Shown: positions 1 to 9,753, numbered from the stretch's first letter. The stretch: 64,000 nt of DNA from an uncultured Saccharospirillaceae bacterium (GCA_947499545.1 CANMOZ010000006.1:146612-210611); one strand, 5' to 3'. Notes: generated by a model from the letters alone, not told the origin. Program-made: numbers and translations.

Positions 1-2
1 CA

Positions 3-737
3 AAAGAGGCCATTCCATGGGCATTCGTTACCCGTCAACCGATCCCTCAAATTCATTTCCAAATTAACCCACTAGCAAACTCAGCAAAACTGTCTAAAGA
101 TTGGACGCTTTACCATGAGTTATCCCACCTACTGATTCCCTATAAGGCGCCAGAGGATATTTGGTTCAGTGAGGGGCTTGCCAGTTATTACCAAAATATA
201 TTGCAATATTTTTCAGAAAAGATTACCGAACGAGAAGCCTGGCAAAAAATGTACGAGGGTTTTCAAAGGGGGCGAGCGCTCAATAAACAGCCACACGCTT
301 CATTGGAAGAGATTGCCAAGAATATGTGGCGTAACAAACATTACTACAGGGTTTATTGGTCAGGGGCATGGTATTTTTTAGCTGTGGATGTTGAATTAAG
401 AAAGGCAAACCCAGACCGGGGGTTACACCAGATATTACAAGCCTTTAACCAGTGCTGTGCTTCAGATAATACCCTGATGTCAGCAAAAGAACTGATCAAG
501 CACTTTGATCGGCTTTCGAACAGCCATCATTTCTCTGAAATGGCTAATACAGTAAAAGCTTCAAACACGGTCCCTGATGCTAAGCCTCTCTTCAACGTTT
601 TAGGGATCGAACTTGATCATAATAATGTCCGCTTGGCTAAAAACAGCGTAATACGGTCAAAGATTATGCATCCTACAGAGATAGGCCCGATTACTCCCTC
701 CTCATGCCCAGCTACGACAGGTGACCTTGATGATTAA
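3..737 (+). CDS. Gluzincin (M1/M61-like) metallopeptidase, C-terminal part
   Basis: The reading frame is open from the first bases of the window, so the 5' end is missing. The visible 244 residues contain a zinc-peptidase signature: HELSH (His codon at 114-116), then WFSEGLASYY about 18 residues later, which supplies the third zinc ligand Glu. This HExxH-x(about 18)-E arrangement with a following aromatic pair is typical of gluzincin families M1 and M61. The remaining C-terminal 150 residues match nothing I recognise, and no complete PDZ domain is obvious. The first in-frame ATG (201) lies downstream of the active site, so it is not the true start. Localisation and substrate are unknown because the N-terminus is outside the window. 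Confidence 0.75.
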   Translation, partial: KEAIPWAFVTRQPIPQIHFQINPLANSAKLSKDWTLYHELSHLLIPYKAPEDIWFSEGLASYYQNILQYFSEKITEREAWQKMYEGFQRGRALNKQPHASLEEIAKNMWRNKHYYRVYWSGAWYFLAVDVELRKANPDRGLHQILQAFNQCCASDNTLMSAKELIKHFDRLSNSHHFSEMANTVKASNTVPDAKPLFNVLGIELDHNNVRLAKNSVIRSKIMHPTEIGPITPSSCPATTGDLDD

Positions 738-818
738 GCCTGTTAGACTCTTGCCACAGTCATTTTCCTCCCCAAATCGTATTCAGTAGGTTGATTGAGG
801 TTTGAGATCACTTAGCTT

Positions 819-1439
819 ATGACAGGCAGTTCACAACTTAATGCACGAAAAGACGTCATCAATCAACATCTAGATGCCTTGATGCAAGCGACAGAGCATG
901 AGGAGGTTGGTCAGCGTGCTGCAGCGATTGCGGCTATTGGGAATCTTGACTGGCAAGACGTCATTGAACGCTTGATCTTAGCGCTCTCAGATCCAGCGCC
1001 AGAAGTGCGGCTATTGGCTCTTGAAGCAACCGTTAATGCCCAGCTAACTCAAGCTCTGCCTGCCATTGAAACCTGTTTTCTCGAAGACGATTCTGACATC
1101 GTGAGAGGGAGAGCCGCCCTGTGCATCGCTTTGCTGTCGTACAAGCCAAAATACAAATTGCTCCTTAAAGGAACCCAAGATGAGAATCCTAGCATTCAGT
1201 TAACTTCCTGGGTTGCTCTCTACTTATCTGGCGCTAATGATGCATTAGACTCCGTGACTCCCTTTTTAAGCCATCCGGATGCAAAACTGAGATTAGCCAG
1301 CGTAGAGCTTCTGAGCGTTTTCTGCTCACAACAAGACAAAGAACACGTCCTCCAGCTATTAAGTGAGCGTTTTCAATTAGAAACGGCTCTTGAGGTATCA
1401 AATGCTCTCCAAAAAGGGCTAATGGACTTAGGCGGCTAA
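819..1439 (+). CDS. HEAT-repeat protein
   Basis: A 206-residue protein made of paired helices with the rhythm of HEAT/PBS-lyase-like repeats. Examples are the segment around VRLLALEATVNA (residues 63-74) and the later LRLASVELLSVF. It has no signal peptide, membrane segment or catalytic motif, so it is probably a cytoplasmic binding or scaffold protein. It starts 81 bp after the peptidase gene on the same strand and may be cotranscribed with it. No convincing Shine-Dalgarno precedes the ATG. The partner is unknown. Confidence 0.7.
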   Translation: MTGSSQLNARKDVINQHLDALMQATEHEEVGQRAAAIAAIGNLDWQDVIERLILALSDPAPEVRLLALEATVNAQLTQALPAIETCFLEDDSDIVRGRAALCIALLSYKPKYKLLLKGTQDENPSIQLTSWVALYLSGANDALDSVTPFLSHPDAKLRLASVELLSVFCSQQDKEHVLQLLSERFQLETALEVSNALQKGLMDLGG

Positions 1440-1464
1440 GGATACCAACATCGCTGATTGGATC

Positions 1465-2064
1465 TCATTCCACTAATTCCACATCAATGCAATACAATAA
1501 TCTTTCGGCTTCCCAACGGCTGAAACGTGCATGCTTGATCGTATTTTCGTACAAATTAATATTATAATTCATTGCCCCTTCCAAATTGGCCTCACTTAAA
1601 TTGGTATGGGAAAAAAGTGCGCCCTCGAAATCAGTACTAGAAAAATCTGCTTTGGTAAAGTCACCTTCTCTAAAGTCGACGTTAAATGCTTTGCAATTTT
1701 CACACTTTAATTCAGGCAGTGACAACCCTATAAAAGAGCTTTCATTCAAAACAGATTCCGAAAAACCAATGGGCGCTTTAAATAAAAAACGAGGCCAATC
1801 CACTTTCGTCCAATCAACACCCACCAATTTAGACTCTCGAAACAAAACATCTTGAAATCGACTGTATTTAAGATTGATTAAACTGAGATTACAATTGACA
1901 AATTCGCACTCTACAAACTTGCAATGATCAAAAACCGAGCTTTCAAAGCGGCAATTTTCAAACCGACAGTCTTCAAACTCTGCTTTTACCCACTCAACAC
2001 CAGAACAATCTATATTTTCGAACTGCTCTGACAAATAATACTGATGAGATTCAATATGTTTCAT
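1465..2064 (-). CDS. Pentapeptide-repeat protein (Qnr-like length and layout)
   Basis: A 199-residue protein built almost entirely of A(D/N)LxF-type pentapeptide repeats, for example FEDCRFENCRFESSVFDHC near residue 30. These fold as a right-handed quadrilateral beta helix. An acidic, tryptophan-containing C-terminal tail (about residues 180-199) follows. Size and tail resemble chromosomal Qnr/MfpA proteins, which mimic DNA and protect DNA gyrase, but many pentapeptide proteins of this size have no known role. It is convergent with the HEAT-repeat gene and lies 19 bp after the acetyltransferase gene on the same strand. Gyrase protection is inference only. Confidence 0.75.
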   Translation of the reverse strand: MKHIESHQYYLSEQFENIDCSGVEWVKAEFEDCRFENCRFESSVFDHCKFVECEFVNCNLSLINLKYSRFQDVLFRESKLVGVDWTKVDWPRFLFKAPIGFSESVLNESSFIGLSLPELKCENCKAFNVDFREGDFTKADFSSTDFEGALFSHTNLSEANLEGAMNYNINLYENTIKHARFSRWEAERLLYCIDVELVE

Positions 2065-2083
2065 ATACCACTCTTACAGCCAT

Positions 2084-2653
2084 TTAGTTCGCTATTTTTT
2101 TAGCGGGATTTCCTACCCAGGTTTCACCTCTGGGTACATCTCGGGTCACAACAGCACCAGCTCCTACAATGGCATCATCTTCAATGGTAACACCAGGTAA
2201 GATAATAGCGCCTGCACCAATCCAAACATTTTCACCAATAGTGATTGGTAAAGCAAAAGACAAACCTTCACGACGCTTAATAGGATCTCGATCGTGACCA
2301 ACGGTAATCAGCTGAACCCTAGGAGCAATCATTGTCCCTTCGCCAATACGCACCCAAGCAGCATCTAAAATAATAACGTCTAAATTGATATAAACGTTTT
2401 TAGACAACTCAATCGCATCGCCATAATCAAAATACAAACCTGGCTCAATGAAAACCCCCTCTTCCACTTTACCTAAAAAGCTTTTGAGTTGTTTCAAATG
2501 GCCAGGCGTTGGGCTGGCATTATAAGCAGCACAATGTTTCGTCACTTGCTTTCTGCGTTGGATTAGATCAGGGTGGCGACTCTCAAACCAGCCATCCGAA
2601 ACGAAGGGCTGTAAACGTTTAGGAAAATTTTGATGGGAATTTGAACCGCTCAT
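2084..2653 (-). CDS. Maltose/galactoside O-acetyltransferase-family protein (left-handed beta helix)
   Basis: A 189-residue protein with the sugar O-acetyltransferase layout: a short helical N-terminus (about residues 1-60), then hexapeptide repeats forming a left-handed beta helix. The C-terminal stretch IGAGAIILPGVTIEDDAIVG and the ending NPAKKI are typical of the LacA/Maa/NodL group. The catalytic His is probably the one in LITVGHDRDP. These enzymes transfer acetyl from acetyl-CoA to a sugar hydroxyl; the acceptor cannot be predicted. The protein is cytoplasmic. The gene lies between the dienelactone hydrolase and pentapeptide genes on the same strand. Confidence 0.82.
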   Translation of the reverse strand: MSGSNSHQNFPKRLQPFVSDGWFESRHPDLIQRRKQVTKHCAAYNASPTPGHLKQLKSFLGKVEEGVFIEPGLYFDYGDAIELSKNVYINLDVIILDAAWVRIGEGTMIAPRVQLITVGHDRDPIKRREGLSFALPITIGENVWIGAGAIILPGVTIEDDAIVGAGAVVTRDVPRGETWVGNPAKKIAN

Positions 2654-2715
2654 TAATACCTTTTATGTCAAGATTTTACGTCAAACCGAATCAATACCCA
2701 TGATTTCATGACACA

Positions 2716-2741
2716 GCATGGTTTCAAAATTGAAACCATGC
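2716..2741. repeat. 11-bp perfect inverted repeat, 4-nt loop
   Basis: GCATGGTTTCA and its exact complement are separated by AAAT in the gap between the dienelactone hydrolase and acetyltransferase genes. No T-run follows on either strand, so this is not a textbook terminator. It could still stop or stabilise transcripts, or be a protein-binding site. The core CATGGTTTCA recurs at about 2787, across the stop codon of the upstream gene. Confidence 0.5.
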
Positions 2742-2784
2742 AATAACATCACCGGCTGATTTTATATCATCACAAATATTCAGA

Positions 2785-3528
2785 TCATGGTTTCAGCGTA
2801 TTGGATAAGAACGCAGTAAAACGATTCCATGAACGCTCATCCGCCACTTTTTGATACCGATTAGACCCAAACACCGTAAATGCATGGGGTGCTCCACTGT
2901 ATGTAATCATCTCATGCTCTACTTTCTTACTTTCCATGTCCTTCGCTAAAGCGGCAAAATCATCCATGGTAATATGGTTATCAGCCGATCCATGGAAAAC
3001 CATTACTTTTCCTTTAGTGTCGCTGTAATTTTGACCTTTAGGTGTCGCTAAGCCACCGTGAAACGAGGCAAAACCATTTAATGCTGCACCTGAACGGGCC
3101 CATTCCAACACAGCAGCCCCACCAAAACAGTATCCCATCGCCACCACGTTATCGGCTTTTGATCCTTTATCTTTAGCTGCTTTTAAAGCACCATTCATCA
3201 AAGCACGCATTTTTTTCCGATCTTTATAAAGCTCTCCCGTGTGCTGGCGCTTGTCTTTATCCTCTGTCGGCCGGACCCCTGCACCAAATAAGTCCGCAGC
3301 AAACACGGCGTAACCTAAGTCTGCCAACATATTTGCGCGCTTTATTTCATAATCTGTTAACCCATCCCAATCATGAAGAAGCACAATTAATGGAGCATCA
3401 GCATTTGGTGCACGGTAATAGCCTTCATAGGATTTCCCGTCAATCTGATATGTAACCGTCTGTCCAGACGCCATTACCGTACCCGACATGATCAATAAAA
3501 TAGCCGCGCTTAATGAAATCCTTTTCAT
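2785..3528 (-). CDS. Secreted dienelactone hydrolase-family protein
   Basis: A 247-residue alpha/beta hydrolase. Residues 1-20 form a Sec signal peptide ending near VMASG, which predicts a periplasmic protein. The family nucleophile is present as Cys in MGYCFGGAAV, with the acid in GSADNHIT and the His in GAPHAFTVFG, so the Cys-Asp-His triad is complete. Dienelactone hydrolases cleave lactone rings in aromatic degradation, but exported members are common and usually of unknown substrate. No aromatic-degradation genes are nearby, so the substrate is open. Confidence 0.85.
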   Translation of the reverse strand: MKRISLSAAILLIMSGTVMASGQTVTYQIDGKSYEGYYRAPNADAPLIVLLHDWDGLTDYEIKRANMLADLGYAVFAADLFGAGVRPTEDKDKRQHTGELYKDRKKMRALMNGALKAAKDKGSKADNVVAMGYCFGGAAVLEWARSGAALNGFASFHGGLATPKGQNYSDTKGKVMVFHGSADNHITMDDFAALAKDMESKKVEHEMITYSGAPHAFTVFGSNRYQKVADERSWNRFTAFLSNTLKP

Positions 3529-3628
3529 ATTAACTCTTCCTTAGACATGATTGAGGGAAATAAAGACCGGCCGCTAGGTCAGTCAGTACGGCTGAATGAT
3601 GGTCCATCAACATCCAGCCTGGCATGGT

Positions 3629-5512
3629 TTATTCTACGGCTTTCATTTCCAAACCCGACACGGGTTTTGATTGAACCCAAAACTCCATTGCGACTTCATC
3701 ACAAGAATGCAATTTCGGACAAATTCCACAATCCTTGATGACTTTCTCGGGCAAGTGATCTTTGCTGGTCAATTCAAACCCAAGCTTTGAGAAAAAGTTA
3801 GGCACCCTTGTAAGCACAATCACTCGATCGATAGCCATGGACTCCGCTTTATAAAGCATAAAGTCAACAAGCGCTCGGCCCTGACCTAAGCCCTGCAAAC
3901 TAGGATCAACCCCCAAGGAGCGAATCTCTGCCAACCCTGTATCATAGTGATAAAGTGCTGCACAGCCTGAAATTTTGCCCATGTACTCTGTCACGGCAAA
4001 TTCGCCAATAGCGCCTGTAATATCTTTTTTGGGCCTTGGGAGGTTTTCCCCCGCGTCAGCCCAATAGCGTACCAAGGTATCAATCCCTTCAACATCGGTT
4101 AACCGCGCTTGCCGTACGCTAATGCCCGTATGATCACGTTTGCTCAAACTGCGTTTAAATTGATCCAGAGCCGTTTTGACCTGAGTCGGTGATGTTCCAC
4201 CCAGAGCGCAGCGCTGCGCGAGCGTTGACTCCAGTGTTAACGATGCGTACACATCTTTTTCTATCCGATTAGAAAAGCTTTGCAGACTTTTTAGATCAAG
4301 CCCTTCAATCGGTTGCTGCTGCTCAATAGCATGTAGAACAACTTCACCAACAATATGATGAGCTTCCCTAAAAGGTACGCCTTTCGCAACCAAGTAGTCA
4401 GCTAGCTCCGTTGCATTCGAATAACCGGCCATGGCCGCTTCACGGGTTCGCTCCTTATTCACCTTCAAATCGGTTAACGCGAGCACAGCCATATTTAATG
4501 CATCTAACCAGGTATCCGTAGCATCAAAAACACCTTCTTTGTCTTCTTGCATGTCCTTATTATAAGCCAAAGGAAGGGCCTTTAACGTCATCAAAAAGCC
4601 TGTCAGACTCCCAACAACACGCCCTGTCTTACCTCGGATCAACTCCAATGCATCAGGGTTTTTTTTCTGCGGCATCAAAGATGAACCCGAGGTGACTTGA
4701 TCGCTCAACTCTAAGAAACCGGCTTCTCCTGAGTTGTAGAAAATCAAATCTTCAGCCATTCGACTCAAATGCATCATTGAAATGGAAGCGGCACTCATCA
4801 ACTCAACGACGTAGTCACGGTCAGAGACTGAATCCAAACTATTACGTGTCGCTGCCGCAAAGCCGAGTGAATAAGCCAGACCTTGGCGATCAACAGGATA
4901 AGCTGTACCCGCCAACGCTCCCGACCCTAGTGGGCAAGTATCCATACGCTTCATAGCATCTTTTAAACGAGAAAAATCCCGCTCAAACATTTCACCGTAA
5001 GCCAAGGCCCAATGAGCGAAGGTCACCGGCTGTGCACGTTGAAGATGCGTATACCCTGGGATGACGGTGTCCAGATTATCTTCCGCCAACCCAGCCAAAC
5101 GTTGTTGCAAAGCATCCACAGCCAAGAGTAATTGCTGAATGCGATGCTTGACCCATAGTTTTAAATCCGTAGCGACTTGGTCGTTTCGACTCCGGCCTGT
5201 ATGAAGTTTTTTCCCAAGATTTCCGACGGCTTTAATGAGCTCAATTTCCACCCAGGAATGAATATCTTCGGCGTCAGATTCCAAAATAACGTCTGGGTTT
5301 TCAGCAACGTGTCGCTTTAAATCATTCAGAGCTTGTTCTAACTGCTGCTGCTCGTTCTCGGTTAAAACGCCTACGTCTCTAAGTGCACGGGACCATGCCA
5401 CAGACCCCGTAATATCTTGTTCAGCCAGTCGGTAATCAAACCGCAAGGAGTCATTAAAGGCTTTAAATGCCTGATTGGCGCCTTCAACAAAGCGCCCACC
5501 CCATAGAGCCAT
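3629..5512 (-). CDS. argH(A): Argininosuccinate lyase fused to GNAT-type N-acetylglutamate synthase, ArgH(A)
   Basis: A 627-residue bifunctional protein. Residues 1-455 are argininosuccinate lyase, which splits argininosuccinate into arginine and fumarate. They contain HTGRSRNDQ (104-112), [10 protein letters not shown] (153-162) and the fumarase-superfamily signature [12 protein letters not shown] (about 276-287). Residues about 466-610 are a GNAT domain with the acetyl-CoA loop QGLGQGRAL and a cysteine-rich [10 protein letters not shown] segment, as in short N-acetylglutamate synthases. This fusion is known from Moritella and relatives and can supply both the first and last steps of the pathway. 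An AGGAGGT Shine-Dalgarno overlaps the end of argG, 2 bp upstream, so translation is probably coupled. Confidence 0.95.
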   Translation of the reverse strand: MALWGGRFVEGANQAFKAFNDSLRFDYRLAEQDITGSVAWSRALRDVGVLTENEQQQLEQALNDLKRHVAENPDVILESDAEDIHSWVEIELIKAVGNLGKKLHTGRSRNDQVATDLKLWVKHRIQQLLLAVDALQQRLAGLAEDNLDTVIPGYTHLQRAQPVTFAHWALAYGEMFERDFSRLKDAMKRMDTCPLGSGALAGTAYPVDRQGLAYSLGFAAATRNSLDSVSDRDYVVELMSAASISMMHLSRMAEDLIFYNSGEAGFLELSDQVTSGSSLMPQKKNPDALELIRGKTGRVVGSLTGFLMTLKALPLAYNKDMQEDKEGVFDATDTWLDALNMAVLALTDLKVNKERTREAAMAGYSNATELADYLVAKGVPFREAHHIVGEVVLHAIEQQQPIEGLDLKSLQSFSNRIEKDVYASLTLESTLAQRCALGGTSPTQVKTALDQFKRSLSKRDHTGISVRQARLTDVEGIDTLVRYWADAGENLPRPKKDITGAIGEFAVTEYMGKISGCAALYHYDTGLAEIRSLGVDPSLQGLGQGRALVDFMLYKAESMAIDRVIVLTRVPNFFSKLGFELTSKDHLPEKVIKDCGICPKLHSCDEVAMEFWVQSKPVSGLEMKAVE

Positions 5513-5514
5513 GG

Positions 5515-6744
5515 TTATTGACCTCCTTTTTTCATCGCCCGAATCCGGCTAGGCAATGAATAAAGACGGATAAAGCCTTCTGCATGGCTTTGATCATAGA
5601 CCTCATCTTCACCAAAGGTCGCAAAGTCTTCTGAGTACAAAGAATTGGGGGACGCTTTTTGCGTGACTGTCGCCTGCCCTTTATACAGCTTAATGATGGC
5701 CGTACCGGTAAGGTCTTTTGCTAACGCATCCGCCGAGGCAACGAGTGCTTCACGAAGCGGTGTGAACCAACGACCATCGTAGACTACCTGAGCCATCTCT
5801 AAACCCACTTTTTGGCGCCAATCCCGAGAAGTTTTATCCAACACCAACTCTTCGATTGCTCTCATGGCGGCCATCATCAAGGTTCCACCAGGTGTTTCGT
5901 AACAACCCCTTGATTTCATACCAACCAAGCGGTTTTCAACAATATCAACTCGCCCAACGCCATGACGCGCAGCCATTTCATTTAATTGGACCAACAGTTC
6001 ATAAGGAGAACCTTTTTGGTCATTGACTGAAACAATATTACCCTGATCAATTTCAATGCTGAGGGTTTCAGCCGCATTCGGGGCTTCTTCAGGACTGACG
6101 GTCCAAGCCCAAGCTTGTTGGGAGGGTTCATTCCATGGGTTTTCTAGTTCTCCACCCTCGGTCGATATATGCCAAGCATTAGCATCGCGACTGTAGATTT
6201 TAGTGGCCGATGCCGTCGTGGGAATGCTTCGTTCAGCCAAGTAATTCAATAAATCTTCACGACTTTGCATTTCCCAAATACGCCAAGGCGCAATGATATC
6301 AAGCTGCGGAGCCAAAGCCGCGACCGCACTTTCAAAACGAACCTGATCATTACCTTTACCTGTGCAGCCATGACAAATGGCTTCAGCAGATTCTGCTACA
6401 GCAGCCTCAACCATAGCCTTAGCTATCACGGGTCGAGCAATGGATGTACCGAGCAAGTAGGTTCCTTCATAGATTGCTCCGGTCCTCAGCGTTGGGTAGA
6501 CGTAATCCTTAACAAAGGATTCACGCAAATCGGCGATAATGCATTTACTGGCACCTGATGCTATGGCCTTTTCTTCAATACCCGCTAGCTCTTCTTCACC
6601 TTGACCGACATCAGCAACAAAGGCGATCACTTCACAATCATAATTTTCTTTCAACCAAGGAACCGTTGCAGATGTATCCAACCCACCAGAGTAGGCTAAC
6701 AAAACTTTGCTGAACGTTTTTTGCGTTGATTTAACCAATGCCAT
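5515..6744 (-). CDS. argG: Argininosuccinate synthase
   Basis: Joins citrulline and aspartate, using ATP, to form argininosuccinate; cytoplasmic. The N-terminal PP-loop [11 protein letters not shown] binds ATP, and the length (409 residues) is typical of the family. I place the start at the ATG at 6744 rather than the GTG 12 bases upstream, because GGAG lies 6 nt before the ATG and the protein then begins MALVKS as in homologues. It lies 56 bp after argF and its end overlaps the ribosome-binding site of argH(A). Confidence 0.95.
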   Translation of the reverse strand: MALVKSTQKTFSKVLLAYSGGLDTSATVPWLKENYDCEVIAFVADVGQGEEELAGIEEKAIASGASKCIIADLRESFVKDYVYPTLRTGAIYEGTYLLGTSIARPVIAKAMVEAAVAESAEAICHGCTGKGNDQVRFESAVAALAPQLDIIAPWRIWEMQSREDLLNYLAERSIPTTASATKIYSRDANAWHISTEGGELENPWNEPSQQAWAWTVSPEEAPNAAETLSIEIDQGNIVSVNDQKGSPYELLVQLNEMAARHGVGRVDIVENRLVGMKSRGCYETPGGTLMMAAMRAIEELVLDKTSRDWRQKVGLEMAQVVYDGRWFTPLREALVASADALAKDLTGTAIIKLYKGQATVTQKASPNSLYSEDFATFGEDEVYDQSHAEGFIRLYSLPSRIRAMKKGGQ

Positions 6745-6800
6745 GATTTTCTCCACTCACAAGTCACTAATGCGTTTAATTTGTTTAAACAGGTGCTCAT

Positions 6801-7733
6801 TTAAACCGTTAAATATTCCGGCGCCATCAGATATACCAAGAGCGCACATTGAGCCCACAATCGATTGTTAGCTTGAGGCAACATTAATGAACCTTCACCG
6901 TCACAAACTTCATCTGTTGCTTCAAAACCACGATGCACCGGTTGGCAATGCATAAAGTGTTTTATGTTATAGGTTTGCATTAGAGTTTCATTCACCTGGT
7001 AATCCATAAATTCTGCTTTTACTTGCGTAAGAGGTGTGTCATCTCCCATGGATACCCAGGTATCGGTATAAATAACATCCGTAGAGTTGAGTAGCTCTAA
7101 GTCATTTCCCGTATTGATTTCAATGCCTTTCACTTCCGCAACCGACTTAGCAAAAGACAACACCTTAGCATTCACTTCTCGCCCAACAGGCGTAATCACA
7201 TTGACATTGAATCCAACCAGCGCACCTGCATTCAACAATGAATGCGCCACATTATTACCATCCCCTATGTAGGACAGTGTACATTCAGACAAATCCGAAT
7301 AATATTCACTCAACGTAAGTGTATCAGCCAATGCTTGACAAGGATGATACCAATCACTCAACGAGTTAATAACAGGCACTTTTGAGAATAATTTAAACTC
7401 ATCTAATGTTTCGTGAGCATTAACACGTGCAACAATGGCATCAACCCATTGGGATAAGTTAGTCGCGAAATCTTTTACACTTTCCCGACTGCCTAACTGC
7501 CCATTGCTTTGATCCAAGTAAACGGCATGTCCACCTAATTTATTAATACCTACATCAAAGGTGACTCGTGTTCTCAACGATTGCTTTTCGTATAAGGTTG
7601 CAATGCTTTTACCTTTTAGCACATCAGAATAGGCAGAAGGGTCTGCTTTAATGGCTTTTGCTAGATTAATTAGTTTTTTTAAATCGTCAGTTTCAAAATC
7701 CAGCAATGACAAACAATGCTTTAATGCTTTCAT
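6801..7733 (-). CDS. argF: Ornithine carbamoyltransferase (anabolic)
   Basis: Transfers carbamoyl from carbamoyl phosphate to ornithine, giving citrulline. Carbamoyl-phosphate motif SLRTR, HPCQALAD and the ornithine loop DTWVSMGD are present. The C-terminal loop reads HCQP where most family members have HCLP. The ATG at 7733 has AGGAAG 7 nt upstream and gives MKALKHCLSLLDF, matching the family N-terminus. The upstream ATG at 7757, overlapping the argB stop as TGATG, has no Shine-Dalgarno and would add 8 extra residues. With the chosen start the enzyme has 310 residues. Confidence 0.93.
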   Translation of the reverse strand: MKALKHCLSLLDFETDDLKKLINLAKAIKADPSAYSDVLKGKSIATLYEKQSLRTRVTFDVGINKLGGHAVYLDQSNGQLGSRESVKDFATNLSQWVDAIVARVNAHETLDEFKLFSKVPVINSLSDWYHPCQALADTLTLSEYYSDLSECTLSYIGDGNNVAHSLLNAGALVGFNVNVITPVGREVNAKVLSFAKSVAEVKGIEINTGNDLELLNSTDVIYTDTWVSMGDDTPLTQVKAEFMDYQVNETLMQTYNIKHFMHCQPVHRGFEATDEVCDGEGSLMLPQANNRLWAQCALLVYLMAPEYLTV

Positions 7734-7756
7734 AGTTTGACTTCCTACTACTTTCA

Positions 7757-8533
7757 TCAGTTTGGCACCACAGCGGTTGCCAGAACGTCTTCGTTTTCAT
7801 CACCAGCGCATAGCTTGGCAATTTCAAAAGGGTATTTCCAAGAACCAATCCAAACCGGTTTATTCAATGTTTTTGCTGCTTTTAACGCACCATTAACTTT
7901 AACTTCCATTCCGCCTTGAATAATGCCGTTCTCAATCAAAGTATTGATTTGTTTTTGATCCAGTGAAGATATAGGTTCTTGATTACCATTCAGTACAGCG
8001 GGCACATCCGATAACAAGGCTAAATCTGCATTTAGTAATTCTGCTATCGCAACCGCTGCATCATCTGCATTTACATTGAACCACTGCCCCTGATCGCTCA
8101 TGCCCACGCAGGATAAAATGGGTAACCATTTATGCTCTAAACAAGTTGACAACAATTCAGGGTCTCTTGGCTCTGGTACAGCCACCGCTTCCAAAATAGG
8201 ATCATCGGCTGTTAATGAAAGTGTCTGTCCTTCCGATAAAGTTAACCCAATGGGGTTCAGTCCTTTTTCAACAGCCATCGACAGCAGATGCTTGTTAACT
8301 TTTCCCGCAAGGACTTCAACCACTGCATGAATTTGACCAAAAGGCGTTACCCTTTTTCCATTACACTTTGTAATAGGCCATTGATTTTCTTCAAAGCGCT
8401 GATCCAACCAAACGCCACCCCCATGAACCATCAGGATGGGCTGCTCAATTTCAATCAATGCGGAAAAAAAATGTGCCAAATCTTGATCGTTTTTTAGGAG
8501 AGCGCCCCCTACTTTCAATACTAATGGAGTCAT
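7757..8533 (-). CDS. argB: N-acetylglutamate kinase
   Basis: Phosphorylates N-acetylglutamate in step two of arginine synthesis. The 258 residues carry the amino-acid-kinase motifs LKVGGALL near the N-terminus, HGGG for the phosphates and NVNADDAA late in the protein. It is the same length as the E. coli enzyme and lacks the N-terminal helix of arginine-inhibited hexameric kinases, so feedback control is more likely at the synthase step (inference). Its ATG overlaps the argC stop by 4 bp (ATGA), indicating translational coupling. Confidence 0.95.
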   Translation of the reverse strand: MTPLVLKVGGALLKNDQDLAHFFSALIEIEQPILMVHGGGVWLDQRFEENQWPITKCNGKRVTPFGQIHAVVEVLAGKVNKHLLSMAVEKGLNPIGLTLSEGQTLSLTADDPILEAVAVPEPRDPELLSTCLEHKWLPILSCVGMSDQGQWFNVNADDAAVAIAELLNADLALLSDVPAVLNGNQEPISSLDQKQINTLIENGIIQGGMEVKVNGALKAAKTLNKPVWIGSWKYPFEIAKLCAGDENEDVLATAVVPN

Positions 8534-9582
8534 GATAGCCCCTCCATTTCATTGAAACCTAAACGAATATTCATACATTGCATCGCCTGGCTGGCTGCAC
8601 CTTTTAGTAGATTGTCGATGGCAGAAAACACAATGGCTTGTTGATCCTTTTGGTAAAAGGCAATATCACAATATGGAGAATTTTCTACTTGAGAAATACA
8701 AGGTACTGCAGGCACAAGACGCACAGCAGGCGCTTTAGCATAGGCTGCTTGGTAAACGGATTCCATGGCCGCATAATCAACACTGGGTTTAAGCTGAGCA
8801 TAAACCGTTGTCAAAATCCCTCTTTTGTATGGACCTAAATGCGGTTGAAATAAGGTTGAAATACCCGAGTATTCATCAATTTCAGGTTGATGCCGATGTG
8901 AGAAGGTCCCGTAGGGCTTTAAACTGACTTCACAATAACTGGTTGTTTCAGACGGTTTTTTGCCAGCTCCGCTAACCCCAGAAACTGAATTCACAATGGG
9001 TGTTGATTGCTCAAGCAATCCCGCCTCTGCTAAAGGCTTGATGGCTAAAATAGCACTGGTTGGGTAACACCCCGGAGCAGCAATTAATTGCGCACATTCA
9101 ATGGCACCACGATGCCACTCTGGAAGACCATAAACAGCGGCATCTAACCATTTAGGTGCAACATGTGAAAACCCATAGTGAGAAGGATAATCTGCCGGAT
9201 CAGGTAAACGATAAGCACCTGATAGATCAATCACAATAGCACCTTTTTCCAATAGGATCGGCGCCAATTCCATGCTCACTCTGTGATCTGTCGCTAGAAA
9301 CACTACTTGAGCTTCTTTAGCTGCTAATTGAATATTTGCTGGACTTCCTTCTTTCAACTCTAAGTCACATTGGCCACGAAGCTTTGGGTACAAATCCGAA
9401 ATTTTTGCACCTTTATGGACACTGTTTTCGGATACCAGCAGATGGCAAATTTCTACCTGCCTATGCTTTTGCAGTAAAGCAACCAACTCGGCTCCGGTAT
9501 AACCTGATGCGCCTATGACTGCCACTGCTACTTTTTCTGACGGGGATTGGTCTGACTGCGTCACTTTGCGTCGACTCCTCAT
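8530..9582 (-). CDS. argC: N-acetyl-gamma-glutamyl-phosphate reductase
   Basis: NADPH-dependent reduction of N-acetylglutamyl phosphate to the semialdehyde. The Rossmann start AVIGASGYTGAEL follows a basic 20-residue extension, and the active-site Cys is in AAPGCYPTSA. I use the ATG at 9582, preceded by GGTGGAG at a 7-nt spacing, rather than the TTG two codons upstream. It is the first structural gene of argCBFGH(A) and lies behind a leader of about 230 nt that follows a small arginine-rich ORF (9817-9966). Confidence 0.94.
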   Translation of the reverse strand: MRSRRKVTQSDQSPSEKVAVAVIGASGYTGAELVALLQKHRQVEICHLLVSENSVHKGAKISDLYPKLRGQCDLELKEGSPANIQLAAKEAQVVFLATDHRVSMELAPILLEKGAIVIDLSGAYRLPDPADYPSHYGFSHVAPKWLDAAVYGLPEWHRGAIECAQLIAAPGCYPTSAILAIKPLAEAGLLEQSTPIVNSVSGVSGAGKKPSETTSYCEVSLKPYGTFSHRHQPEIDEYSGISTLFQPHLGPYKRGILTTVYAQLKPSVDYAAMESVYQAAYAKAPAVRLVPAVPCISQVENSPYCDIAFYQKDQQAIVFSAIDNLLKGAASQAMQCMNIRLGFNEMEGLS

Positions 9583-9607
9583 TCTCAAGCTCCACCCGCA
9601 TTAACTT

Positions 9608-9660
9608 AGCTATTACAACGATTTCTAACGGTTGCAACTGCCAATAAGCAAGCAATAGCT
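9608..9660 (-). promoter_or_regulatory. Stem-loop in argC leader, close to its ribosome-binding site
   Basis: AGCTATT at 9654-9660 (read on the minus strand) can pair with AATAGCT at 9608-9614. The 7-bp stem encloses 39 nt that themselves contain the self-complementary GTTGCAAC. It sits about 15 nt before the argC Shine-Dalgarno. There is no U-run, so it is not an intrinsic terminator. It could influence translation, but no function is shown by the sequence. Confidence 0.35.
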
Positions 9661-9753
9661 CGTTTCAAACGAATTAAATACGGTACATTCGTAGGCACAA
9701 TCAACGTATGCTTAAGCAAAGCACAACGATAGGTTGTAAGCCTGATTTCAATT

